In this document: one piece after another, positions 7,461 through 14,449 of the stretch
How positions within the stretch are numbered: the first letter of the stretch is position 1
Layout: each line of letters begins with the position of its first letter
Source: ZC4RG19 sp017577565
GTDB lineage: Bacteria > Actinomycetota > Acidimicrobiia > Acidimicrobiales > VFJN01
Direction of reading: 5' to 3'
Assembly (NCBI GenBank): GCA_047459075.1
Contig: VSCH01000047.1
Coordinates: forward strand, 1 to 22,989
Length of the DNA stretch: 22,989 nt
Notes under the pieces: generated by a model
Database searches by the model: none
What the model was told of the DNA's origin: nothing
Seen by the model: only the letters and a program-made list of their open reading frames with translations
Position numbers and translations under genes: made by a program

Positions 7461-8723
7461 ATGGACCAACCCTCCTCCGCTCCCCCGCGCCCCGAGACCC
7501 GCGGCGAGGACGGGCGGCGCCTGGTGCGCGAGCCCGAGGACCGGCTGATCGCCGGGGTGTGCGCCGGCCTGGCCGACCACCTCGGCCTCGACGTGACGCT
7601 GGTGCGCCTCGCCGCCCTCCTGCTGACGCTGCTCACGCCGGCACCGGTGGTGGCCTACGTCGTGGCGGCCGCCGTCCTGCCCGAGCGTGCACCGGACGTG
7701 CCCCGCCGGCGCGCCCCCGACCGCGACCTGCCGTCGACCCTGCTGGTCGGCGCGCTGGCGGTCGTCGTCGCCCTGGCGCTGCTCGGCACTCACCGGTGGT
7801 GGTTCGACCCGCTGCCCGCCGGCGTGCTGCTCGTCGGCGTCGGCACCTGGATGGTCCTGCGGGCCCGCCGGGACGACCCGCCGTCGCCGGTGCCGCCGCC
7901 CGAGGGAGCCGCTGAGCAGGCGTCTGTGACATCTTCGAAACTTTCCGACGCAGAGCGTGATGAAGGCACTACAGTTGGGTATGGGTCGTCCCGAGGGGCG
8001 ATCCGGACCGACGGTGGACCACCAGGTGAGACTTCTCCCCCGGCCTCGCCCCGGTGGTCCACCGGAGCCCCGGAGACCGCCGTGGCCCCGGCCCGGCCGG
8101 CGAGGCGCTGGTCGGGCACGGCCGCCGTCGCCGGCGCGCTGCTGCTCGTCGGCACCGGCGTGCTCTGGCTGATCGACGGGCTCGGCCTGGCCGACGTCTC
8201 CCGTGAGGCCGCGCTCGGCTGGGGTCTCGTCGGCATCGGCGCCGCCCTCGTCGTCGGCGCCTGGTACGGCGGGGCCTGGCCGCTGCTGCCGGTGGCGGTC
8301 GTCCTCGCCCTCGTGCTCGTCGCCGGCGAGGTCCTCGGCGTCCCGCTGGACGCCGGCACCGGCGAGCGCCGGGTCGTGGTCGAGGCCGCGGACCAGTTCG
8401 ACGAGCGGCACGAGCTGCTGGCCGGCCGGCTCGAGATCGACCTGCGGGACGCGCCGCTGTCCCGCACGCGGGTGCGGGAGCTCCAGGCCGCGGTCGGGGC
8501 CGGCCACCTGCGGGTCGTCGTCCCCCGCGACGCGGACGTCGAGGTCCGGGCCCGGACCCGGGTGGGCGCGGTCCTCGCCGAGCGCGGCACCCGGATCGAC
8601 AACCGGGTCGAGAACGGGGCCTTCGTCGACCAGCGGTTCACGCTCGACGCCCCCGGCGCCGGCCCGAAGCTCGAGCTCGACCTGCAGGTGGGGCTGGGCA
8701 AGATCGAGGTGGACCGTGGCTAG
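7461..8723 (+). CDS. PspC domain / LiaF-like membrane protein
   Basis: A 420-residue protein in two hydrophobic halves. Residues 20-75 are a PspC domain (DRLIAGVCAGLADHLGLDV plus a helix), with membrane helices at about 92-109 and 118-134. A hydrophilic linker (135-215) follows, then membrane helices at about 218-238, 250-268 and 273-293. Last comes a beta-rich soluble region (305-420) like the C-terminal domain of LiaF-type proteins, with GHLRVVVPRDADVEVRARTRVG. LiaF-type proteins restrain a neighbouring sensor kinase, which fits the divergent PspC kinase; that role is inferred. The linker codons for residues 155-174 are odd: 13 of 20 end in A or T, unlike the rest of the gene. An alternative second start is GTG 8082, preceded by GGAG at a 6-base distance. 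Confidence 0.85.
   Translation: MDQPSSAPPRPETRGEDGRRLVREPEDRLIAGVCAGLADHLGLDVTLVRLAALLLTLLTPAPVVAYVVAAAVLPERAPDVPRRRAPDRDLPSTLLVGALAVVVALALLGTHRWWFDPLPAGVLLVGVGTWMVLRARRDDPPSPVPPPEGAAEQASVTSSKLSDAERDEGTTVGYGSSRGAIRTDGGPPGETSPPASPRWSTGAPETAVAPARPARRWSGTAAVAGALLLVGTGVLWLIDGLGLADVSREAALGWGLVGIGAALVVGAWYGGAWPLLPVAVVLALVLVAGEVLGVPLDAGTGERRVVVEAADQFDERHELLAGRLEIDLRDAPLSRTRVRELQAAVGAGHLRVVVPRDADVEVRARTRVGAVLAERGTRIDNRVENGAFVDQRFTLDAPGAGPKLELDLQVGLGKIEVDRG
7937..8075 (+). promoter_or_regulatory. Possible internal promoter and structured RNA leader within the PspC/LiaF-like gene
   Basis: The stretch holds, in order: a pseudo-palindrome GAAACTTTC (7937-7945); a -10-like TACAGT (7970-7975); a hairpin (7983-7991 pairing with 7996-8004, two wobble pairs, CGAG tetraloop) right after the expected start site; and 12-bp perfect inverted repeats CGGTGGACCACC (8012-8023) and GGTGGTCCACCG (8053-8064). 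A GGAG (8072-8075) lies 6 bases before an in-frame GTG (8082). Each 12-mer is itself nearly palindromic. No good -35 box is visible. The reading frame stays open throughout, so this may also be only an unusual protein linker. Confidence 0.35.
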
Positions 8724-8949
8724 GCGCCGCTTCGACCCCGTGTCGTTCGTCCTCGGCTGCGCCACCGTCGCCGCGGGCGTCGTCGTGCTGGCCGGTGGCG
8801 AGCTGATCGAGGAGGCCCGCTGGCTGCTCCCCGCCACGCTCATCGGCGTCGGCGCCGCCGTGCTCGTGCGGATCGGCCGCCGCCACGCCGGGAGCCCCGG
8901 CGCCGCGGGCGGCGCCGGCACCGCCGGCGGCGCAGCCGACGACGGGTGA
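8716..8949 (+). CDS. Small two-helix membrane protein of unknown function
   Basis: A 77-residue ORF begins at a GTG 8 bases inside the end of the PspC/LiaF-like gene, so it is probably translationally coupled to it. It has a short basic N-terminus (ARRRFDP), two hydrophobic segments (residues about 8-25 and 33-50) joined by an acidic turn (GELIEEARW), and a Gly/Ala-rich tail. Codons end in G or C as in real genes here. I do not recognise a family. Its place suggests it belongs to the same membrane or envelope-stress unit, perhaps as a helper of the LiaF-like protein; that is inference from position only. Confidence 0.7.
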   Translation: MARRRFDPVSFVLGCATVAAGVVVLAGGELIEEARWLLPATLIGVGAAVLVRIGRRHAGSPGAAGGAGTAGGAADDG

Positions 8950-8974
8950 GCCCGCGCCCCGCCCGTGGGGGACC

Positions 8975-8991
8975 GGCCGGGCGCCCCGGCC
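8975..8991. terminator. Hairpin between convergent genes
   Basis: GGCCGGG (8975-8981) and CCCGGCC (8985-8991) form a 7-bp stem with a CGC loop between two convergent genes. No T-run follows, so it would be a GC-only terminator of the kind often proposed in actinobacteria. Confidence 0.4.
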
Positions 8992-8993
8992 TG

Positions 8994-9848
8994 TCAGCCG
9001 GCCAGCACCGCCCGGGCGACCAGGTCGGTGCCGAAGGCGGTGAGGATCGCCAGGTAGAGCAGGCCGGTCGCGGCCATGACCGCCGAGTAGTAGCGCTCCC
9101 GCAGCGCCGCCCGGGTGACCACGACCAGCCCGATGGTGGTCACGGCGCACGCCACCCAGAACCACCCGAGCATCCCGCCGTAGCCGTCGTCGATCGAGCC
9201 GTCCAGCACCGACACCATGCCGGTCGGCCACAGCAGGGCCGCGACCTCGAAGGGCCAGATGATGCCGGTCCAGCGCACCATCTCGATGAGCGGGCGGCGG
9301 GCGAGGCCCGGCTGCACCAGGTACCAGTGGCCGAGCAGCATCCCGTCGGACACCGAGCCGAGGAACGCCGCCCCGACCAGCACCCGCACGACCGACAGGA
9401 GGGCCGGGTCGCCGGCGTCGATGCCGGCCGCCACCAGACCCGGCACGCCGACGAGCGGGGCGACGAGGTCGAGGGCCGGCGGGAACTCGGGGACCTCGGG
9501 GTCGGGACCGTCCGGTCGCCGGTCGATGCCGGTCATGGCGGCGACCCGTGCCGCCCGCCGCTCTCGCCGGGCCCGCTCCCCCGCCACGCCGGCCTTGCGC
9601 CGCACGATCGACACGCCGAGCGCGACGCCGGACGCGGCCACCACCCCGGCCGCCGAGGCCTCCCGCACGGGCACCGGGTCGAGCCACACCCCGACGGCCA
9701 GCGCCGCGGCCGCCATGAGCATGTAGGTGCCGCGCAGCAGCCAGCCGTAGCCGATGCCCACCTCGCGGCCCCGGGTCGTGACCCACAGGAACAGCAGGCC
9801 GCCGACGGCCCACTGCAGCAGCACGGTCGCGGCGTCGAGGCGGATCAC
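8994..9848 (-). CDS. Multi-pass integral membrane protein, unknown function
   Basis: A 284-residue protein with about eight hydrophobic segments, roughly half before and half after a hydrophilic, charged middle loop (about residues 87-125, rich in Arg then Asp/Pro/Glu). Features in the second half include SVSDGMLLGHWYLVQPGL, with His and aromatic residues inside a membrane region, and a WPFEVAALLWP helix. The His-containing helices could hold a cofactor, but no known heme or metal motif is clear. No family is recognised. The GTG start at 9848 is supported by TACCCT ending 7 bases upstream and by the first helix beginning a few residues later. It lies downstream of the M24 peptidase gene but probably has its own promoter. 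Confidence 0.75.
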   Translation of the reverse strand: MIRLDAATVLLQWAVGGLLFLWVTTRGREVGIGYGWLLRGTYMLMAAAALAVGVWLDPVPVREASAAGVVAASGVALGVSIVRRKAGVAGERARRERRAARVAAMTGIDRRPDGPDPEVPEFPPALDLVAPLVGVPGLVAAGIDAGDPALLSVVRVLVGAAFLGSVSDGMLLGHWYLVQPGLARRPLIEMVRWTGIIWPFEVAALLWPTGMVSVLDGSIDDGYGGMLGWFWVACAVTTIGLVVVTRAALRERYYSAVMAATGLLYLAILTAFGTDLVARAVLAG

Positions 9849-9855
9849 GGCGGCG

Positions 9856-9861
9856 AGGGTA
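9856..9861 (-). promoter_or_regulatory. -10 box TACCCT, leaderless start
   Basis: TACCCT on the minus strand ends 7 bases before the GTG at 9848, which fits a leaderless transcript of the membrane protein gene. TTGCCC (9881-9886) is a poor -35 with 19-base spacing. Confidence 0.45.
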
Positions 9862-9913
9862 GGTCCCGGCCCGCCGACCGGGGCAATCCGCGCCCGGGCC
9901 CGGCCGGCGACGG

Positions 9914-11020
9914 TCAGCCGTCGACGACGGCGAGTCCGTGGTCGACCCGGTTGAGCGGCTCGGGGCCGTCCGGGGTGGCCACGACGATGTCCTCGAGCCG
10001 CAGCCCGAACCGCCCCGGCACGTAGATGCCCGGCTCGACGGAGAAGGCGTGGCCCGGCGCCAGCGGCGTGGCGTTGCCGGCGACGATGTAGGGGTCCTCG
10101 TGCTCCTCGACGCCGATGCCGTGCCCGGTCCGGTGGACGAACCGGTCGCCGTGGCCGGCCTCGGCGATGATGCGGCGCGCCACGGCGTCGACCTGCTCGC
10201 ACGGCGTGCCGACGGTGGCGGCGGCGACCGCCGCCCGCTGGGCCTCGTGCAGCACCGCGTAGGCGTCGCGGACCTCGGCCGGCGGCTCGCCGACGTGCAC
10301 GCAGCGGGTGATGTCGCTGCAGTAGCCGATGCCCAGCTCGTCGTCCATCGTGCCCCCGAAGTCGCACAGCACGACGTCCCCGGGGCGGATGACCCGGCCG
10401 CCCGGCTCGTGGTGGGGGCTGGCGGCGTTCTCGCCGGCGGCGACGATGGCGAAGTTGACCCGGCGGTGGCCCTCCTCGACGATCCGCCGCCCGAGGTCGG
10501 CCGCCACCTCGGCCTCGGTCCGGCCGACGAGCGGGATCTCGCCGGCCTGCAGCGCGGCCGCGATGCGGTCGACGGCCGCGGCCGCCCGGCGCAGCGCCGC
10601 CACCTCGGCCTCGTCCTTCACCGCCCGCAGCGGTCCCGTCACCCGGTCGGCCCGCACGAACCGGGCCCGGGGGCAGGCCGCCTGCAGGTCGAGGACGAAG
10701 CGCGCCCAGGTGCGGTCGCCGATCGCCACGGTCGCCGCCCGGCCGACCCGCTCGGCCACCAGGCGGACGGGGTCGTCCGTCTCGTCCCAGGGCAGCAGGT
10801 CGAAGACCTCGGGGCGCTCGGTCACCCGCGGCGCCTCGAGCCGGGGGACGACGAGCGTGGCGTCGCCGTCGCGGGGCAGGACGAGCATGGTGAGCCGCTC
10901 CAGCGGCATCGCCTCGTAGCCGGTCAGCCACGGCAGCTCGGGCCCGACCGACAGCAGCAGGACGTCGACGCCGAGGTCGACCATGCGGTCCCGGACGCGG
11001 GCGGCACGCTCGGTCAGCAC
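9914..11020 (-). CDS. M24 family metallopeptidase (Xaa-Pro aminopeptidase/dipeptidase-like)
   Basis: A 368-residue cytoplasmic aminopeptidase-like protein. Residues 1-135 form the N-terminal creatinase-type domain. The C-terminal pita-bread domain has all five metal ligands in the expected order: Asp220 (CDFGG), Asp236 (GYCSDITR), His300 (TGHGIGVEEHE), Glu329 (VEPGIY) and Glu343 (LEDIVV). It should bind two divalent metals and remove N-terminal residues before proline or split Xaa-Pro dipeptides; the exact specificity is open. The GTG at 11020 is chosen because TAGGCT ends 7 bases upstream and the domain starts there. It lies 27 bases after the LipB-LipA stop, but the dedicated -10 suggests separate transcription. 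Confidence 0.93.
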   Translation of the reverse strand: MLTERAARVRDRMVDLGVDVLLLSVGPELPWLTGYEAMPLERLTMLVLPRDGDATLVVPRLEAPRVTERPEVFDLLPWDETDDPVRLVAERVGRAATVAIGDRTWARFVLDLQAACPRARFVRADRVTGPLRAVKDEAEVAALRRAAAAVDRIAAALQAGEIPLVGRTEAEVAADLGRRIVEEGHRRVNFAIVAAGENAASPHHEPGGRVIRPGDVVLCDFGGTMDDELGIGYCSDITRCVHVGEPPAEVRDAYAVLHEAQRAAVAAATVGTPCEQVDAVARRIIAEAGHGDRFVHRTGHGIGVEEHEDPYIVAGNATPLAPGHAFSVEPGIYVPGRFGLRLEDIVVATPDGPEPLNRVDHGLAVVDG

Positions 11021-11027
11021 GGCGGCC

Positions 11028-11033
11028 AGCCTA
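11028..11033 (-). promoter_or_regulatory. -10 box TAGGCT, leaderless start of the M24 peptidase
   Basis: TAGGCT on the minus strand ends 7 bases before the GTG at 11020, inside the short gap after the LipB-LipA gene. No -35 box is evident; that region is the end of the upstream coding sequence. Confidence 0.5.
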
Positions 11034-11047
11034 GGACCGCCCGGCGG

Positions 11048-12784
11048 TCAGCCCGTGGCGGCGCCGGCGGTGGCCGCGCCCGCGGCACCGGCCGCCTCCC
11101 GGGCGTGGTAGCTCGACCGGGTGAGCGGGCTGGACTCGACGTGCGGGATGCCCATGGCCTCGCCCGCCTCCTTGTAGCGGGCGAAGGTGGCCGGGTCGAC
11201 CCACCGGGCCACCGGCAGGTGGTGGGTCGTCGGCCGCAGGTACTGGCCGATCGTGACGATGTCGACGCCGACGGCGCGCAGGTCGGCCAGCGTCGAGAGG
11301 ACCTCGTCGTCGGTCTCGCCCATGCCGACGATGAGGCCGGACTTCGTCGTGAGGCCGGCCTCCTTGGCCCGGGCCAGCACGGCCAGGCTCCGGGCGTAGC
11401 CGGCCGACGGGCGCACCGCCCGCTGCAGGCGGGGCACGGTCTCGACGTTGTGGTTCAGCACGTCGGGCCGGGCGTCGAAGATCGTGCCCAGCGCCTCCTC
11501 GTCGCCCTTGCAGTCGGGGATCAGCACCTCGACCTCGACGCCCGGCGTGCGCCGGCGGATGGCGGCGATGGTGGCGGCGAAGGCGCCGGCGCCGCCGTCG
11601 GGCAGGTCGTCCCGGGCCACGGCGGTGACGACGGCGAAGCCGAGGCCCATGCGCTCGACGGCCTCGGCGACCCGCTCGGGCTCGCCGGGGTCGAGCGGCT
11701 CGGGGTGCCGGGTGTCGACCAGGCAGAACCCGCACGCCCGCGTGCAGCGCTCGCCGTTGATCATGAACGTCGCCGTGCCGTCGGCCCAGCACTCGAAGAT
11801 GTTGGGGCAGCCGGCCTCCTCGCACACCGTCACCAGGTCGAGGTCGCGCATCGTGCGCTTGAGGCGCAGGTACGACGGCTCCGTGCGGAAGGTCGGGCGC
11901 AGCCACTCGGGCTTGCGCTCGGCGATGTGCAGGCCCTCGGTGACACCGGCCGCCGCCAACCGGCCCCGCAGCCGCACGGGCACGCCGTCGTCGGGCCCGC
12001 CGGCACCGTCCCCGCCGCCGGACCGCGTGCCGGCCACCCGGCCGGAGGCGCTGATCACCCGCCCCGGGCCCTCGCCGCGGCTGAACGCGGACAGGTCCTC
12101 GGGGCGGTGGTGCCAGGCGACGTCCTGGCGGTCGACCCCGTCCCGGCCCCACAGCGCCGCGGCCCGGGCGGCGACGGCGTCGACGACCTCCCGCATGGGC
12201 ACGTCGACGCCCTCCTCGGCCAGCGAGGTCACCCGCTTGTCGGGGATGCCGCAGGGGACGATGTAGCCCCAGTAGCGCATGTCGGGCGCCACGTTGAGGG
12301 CGAAGCCGTGCATCGACCGGCCCCGGGAGAGGCGCACGCCGATGGCGGCGATCTTGCGGGGGTCGTCGCCCTCGGGGTCGACCCACACGCCGGGGTAGCC
12401 CGGCAGCCGGCCGGCGTTCGGCAGCCCGACGTCGGCCAGCGCGTCGATGACCAGCTGCTCGACCGACCGCACGTAGGCGACGGTGTCGGCCTTGCCGTGG
12501 CGCACGCCGTGCTTCGGCGGCAGCGACACGATCGGGTAGCCGACGAGCTGGCCGGGCCCGTGGTAGGTGACGTCGCCGCCCCGGTCGGTGCGCACCAGCT
12601 CGGCGCCGACGTCCTCCGGGCGCACGAGCACGTGGCGCAGGTCGGCCCGCACGCCGAGGGTGTAGACGTGCGGGTGCTCCAGGAGGAGCAGGTGGTCGTC
12701 CGGCGAGGTGGCGTGCAGCGCCCGTTGCAGGGCCCAGGCCTCGCGGTAGGGGACCCGACCCAGCCAGCGCACCCGGAGCGTCAT
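11048..12784 (-). CDS. lipB-lipA: Bifunctional octanoyltransferase-lipoyl synthase (LipB-LipA fusion)
   Basis: One uninterrupted 578-residue ORF carries both steps of lipoate assembly. Residues 1-225 are LipB, which moves octanoate from acyl carrier protein to a target lysine: RGGDVTYHGPGQLVGYP (68-84), Lys144 in RKIAAIGVRLSRG and catalytic Cys178 in PCGIPDKRVTSL. Residues 285-578 are LipA, the radical SAM enzyme that inserts two sulfurs. It has the auxiliary cluster Cys321-x4-Cys326-x5-Cys332, the SAM cluster Cys347-x3-Cys351-x2-Cys354, and the C-terminal RSSY (556-559). A polar Gly-rich linker (about 235-282) joins them. The two are normally separate genes. Internal GTG codons near residues 268-270 could restart translation but lack a Shine-Dalgarno. 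TAGCCT 7 bases before the ATG suggests a leaderless mRNA. The neighbouring E2 and E3 genes supply the enzyme to be lipoylated. Confidence 0.93.
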   Translation of the reverse strand: MTLRVRWLGRVPYREAWALQRALHATSPDDHLLLLEHPHVYTLGVRADLRHVLVRPEDVGAELVRTDRGGDVTYHGPGQLVGYPIVSLPPKHGVRHGKADTVAYVRSVEQLVIDALADVGLPNAGRLPGYPGVWVDPEGDDPRKIAAIGVRLSRGRSMHGFALNVAPDMRYWGYIVPCGIPDKRVTSLAEEGVDVPMREVVDAVAARAAALWGRDGVDRQDVAWHHRPEDLSAFSRGEGPGRVISASGRVAGTRSGGGDGAGGPDDGVPVRLRGRLAAAGVTEGLHIAERKPEWLRPTFRTEPSYLRLKRTMRDLDLVTVCEEAGCPNIFECWADGTATFMINGERCTRACGFCLVDTRHPEPLDPGEPERVAEAVERMGLGFAVVTAVARDDLPDGGAGAFAATIAAIRRRTPGVEVEVLIPDCKGDEEALGTIFDARPDVLNHNVETVPRLQRAVRPSAGYARSLAVLARAKEAGLTTKSGLIVGMGETDDEVLSTLADLRAVGVDIVTIGQYLRPTTHHLPVARWVDPATFARYKEAGEAMGIPHVESSPLTRSSYHAREAAGAAGAATAGAATG

Positions 12785-12791
12785 GGCGTCG

Positions 12792-12797
12792 AGGCTA
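12792..12797 (-). promoter_or_regulatory. -10 box TAGCCT, leaderless start of LipB-LipA
   Basis: TAGCCT on the minus strand ends 7 bases before the ATG at 12784, and no Shine-Dalgarno is present. This supports both the start choice and separate transcription from the E2 gene upstream. Confidence 0.5.
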
Positions 12798-12819
12798 CTG
12801 GCCGGCCCGCCGGAGCGGA

Positions 12820-12851
12820 CCGGGGTGCCCCGGCCGCGCCGGGCACCCCGG
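12820..12851. terminator. Hairpin after the E2 gene
   Basis: An 11-bp perfect stem (12820-12830 with 12841-12851, arms CCGGGGTGCCC and GGGCACCCCGG) with a 10-base loop lies 13 bases beyond the E2 stop on the minus strand. It has no T-run. It could end the E2 transcript before the LipB-LipA promoter. Confidence 0.5.
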
Positions 12852-12863
12852 CGGCGGGCCCGG

Positions 12864-14366
12864 TCACGCCAGCTCGGCGGCCCAGTCGCGGGTCTCGAGG
12901 ACCTCCTTCACCTTCCGCAGGAAGGCGGCGGCGTAGGCGCCGTCGAAGGCCCGGTGGTCCCACGTGAGGGTCAGGTTGCCGGTGGCGTGGATGCCGATGC
13001 CCTCGGTGCCGTCCGGCAGCTCGACGACGACCGGCCGGCGCTTCACCGCGTCCGTGGACAGGATCGCCACCTGGGGCTGGTTGATGATCGGCATCGTCAT
13101 CGTCGTGCCGAACGGCCCCGGGTTGGTGATGGTGAAGGTGCCGCCCGCGATGTCGTCGGGGCCGAGCTGCTTCGACCGGGCGCGGCGGGCCAGGTCGGAG
13201 ATCTCCCGGGCGATCGCCCGCAGCCGCTTGCCGTCGGCGTCGCGGACGACCGGGACCATGAGGCCCTTGAAGTCGAGGTCGACCGCGATGCCGAGGTTGA
13301 CGTAGTTGTGCACGATCAGCTCGTTCTCGCCGAAGGTCGCGTTGACCTCGGGGAACTCGCGGATGGCGTCGACGACGGCCCGGCTGATGAAGGGCAGGTA
13401 GGTGAGGCTGAAGCCCTCGTCGGCCTTGAACCGGGCGCCCTCGGACCGCCGCACCTGCTCGACCGCCTCGTAGTCGACCTCGATCGACGCGTAGACGTGG
13501 GCCGAGGTCTGCTTCGAGCGGATCATGTGCTCGGCGGTGCGCCGGCGGATGTTGCTGTGCGGGATGACCGTGTCCCGCTCCCCCGCCCGGGCCAGCGGCT
13601 GGGGCGCCGGGGCCGGCGCGGGCTGCGGCGCGGCGGGTGCGGCCGGGGCCGGCGGCGCCTGCGGGGCGGCGGGCGCGGCCGGGGCCGCGGCGGGCGACTT
13701 GGCGGCGGCCCCGCGATCGAGCACGGCCAGCACGTCGTCGCGGGTGATGCGGCCGCCGGGGCCCGTGCCCGTGATCTGCGACGGGTCGAGGCCGTTCTCC
13801 CGGATCAGGCGCCGGACGACCGGCGACAGCAGCCGCCGCTCGCCGTCGGCGCTCGCCGGTCCGCCGGCGGGCGCCGGCTGCTCGGCCGGCGCGGGCGGGG
13901 CGGCCGGGGCCGGCGGCTGCTGGGTGGCGGCCGGGGCCGGTGCCGGCTCCGCCTGGGCCGCGGCGGCCGGGGCCGGTGCCGGCGGCGGGGCGGGCTCGGG
14001 CTGCTGCTCGGCCGCGGGGGCGGGGGCCTCGGCGCCGTTGGCCGGCGCAGGCTCCGGCGCGGGCTCGGCGGGCTCGGGCGCCTCGGCCGGCGCCGCCGCC
14101 TCGGTGGCCGCGCCCCCGCCGTCGCCGGCGGGCGCGTCCCCCACCCGGGCGAGCACGGCGCCGACCTCGACCGTCTCGCCCTCCTGGACGAGGATCTCGG
14201 TGAGCGTGCCGCTCACCGGCGAGGGCACCTCGGAGTCGACCTTGTCGGTCGAGACCTCGAAGAGCGGCTCGTCCTCGGCGACCTGGTCGCCGACCTGCTT
14301 GAACCAACGGGTGATGGTGCCCTCGGTGACGGTCTCGCCGAGCTGGGGCATCTGGATGTCGACCAT
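12864..14366 (-). CDS. sucB: 2-oxoacid dehydrogenase E2, dihydrolipoamide acyl(succinyl)transferase
   Basis: A 500-residue E2 subunit, the core of a 2-oxoacid dehydrogenase complex. Residues 1-77 are one lipoyl domain with the lipoyl-lysine Lys42 in VSTDKVDSEV. A long Ala/Pro-rich swinging arm (78-175) follows, then a peripheral-subunit-binding domain (about 177-217, LLSPVVRRLIRENGLDPSQI) and a short second Ala/Pro linker. The acyltransferase domain (about 265-500) holds GTFTITNPGPFG and the catalytic DHRAFDG, with His471 and Asp475. The start is supported by GGAGGG 9 bases upstream. The substrate is uncertain: succinyl (SucB), acetyl or branched-chain acyl are possible, and actinobacteria often use one E2 in several complexes, so the symbol is provisional. 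Lys42 is the likely target of the LipB-LipA enzyme encoded next. Confidence 0.9.
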   Translation of the reverse strand: MVDIQMPQLGETVTEGTITRWFKQVGDQVAEDEPLFEVSTDKVDSEVPSPVSGTLTEILVQEGETVEVGAVLARVGDAPAGDGGGAATEAAAPAEAPEPAEPAPEPAPANGAEAPAPAAEQQPEPAPPPAPAPAAAAQAEPAPAPAATQQPPAPAAPPAPAEQPAPAGGPASADGERRLLSPVVRRLIRENGLDPSQITGTGPGGRITRDDVLAVLDRGAAAKSPAAAPAAPAAPQAPPAPAAPAAPQPAPAPAPQPLARAGERDTVIPHSNIRRRTAEHMIRSKQTSAHVYASIEVDYEAVEQVRRSEGARFKADEGFSLTYLPFISRAVVDAIREFPEVNATFGENELIVHNYVNLGIAVDLDFKGLMVPVVRDADGKRLRAIAREISDLARRARSKQLGPDDIAGGTFTITNPGPFGTTMTMPIINQPQVAILSTDAVKRRPVVVELPDGTEGIGIHATGNLTLTWDHRAFDGAYAAAFLRKVKEVLETRDWAAELA

Positions 14367-14392
14367 CGGGACTCGCCCTCCGTGTCAGCGGG

Positions 14393-14418
14393 CCGCACCG
14401 GGGGCGGGCCCGGTGCGG
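14393..14418. terminator. Hairpin between the E3 and E2 genes
   Basis: CCGCACCGGG (14393-14402) and CCCGGTGCGG (14409-14418) form a 10-bp perfect stem with a 6-base loop. On the minus strand it lies after the lpd stop and before the E2 Shine-Dalgarno. It may terminate or attenuate read-through from lpd, or protect the lpd mRNA end. No T-run is present. Confidence 0.45.
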
Positions 14419-14434
14419 GGTGCGGGATGCGGGG
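14414..14434. repeat. Short tandem repeat, 7-mer TGCGGGG/A x3
   Basis: Three 7-base units (TGCGGGG, TGCGGGA, TGCGGGG) lie head to tail in the lpd-E2 gap, overlapping the 3' arm of the hairpin there. It is probably slippage in a non-coding spacer. Confidence 0.5.
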
Positions 14435-14449
14435 TGTCGAAGGGGGCCA

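Noticed and set aside
7358..7636. Longer start for the PspC histidine kinase
   Set aside because: It would cross the divergent promoter, the palindrome and the start of the LiaF-like gene, and adds Ser/Arg/Pro-rich residues before the PspC domain.
7983..8064. A known riboswitch or 6C RNA
   Set aside because: The hairpins lack the C6 loops of 6C RNA and I recognise no conserved riboswitch core.
7957..8172. Small ORF beginning MMKALQLGMG, with an ATG at 7981 5 bases after TACAGT
   Set aside because: Its frame soon becomes a Pro/Arg/Gly-rich shadow of the LiaF-like coding frame; the -10-like box may still be real.
11031..12386. Second frame across the LipB-LipA gene
   Set aside because: It is a low-complexity shadow with no motif; all LipB and LipA residues fall in the other frame.
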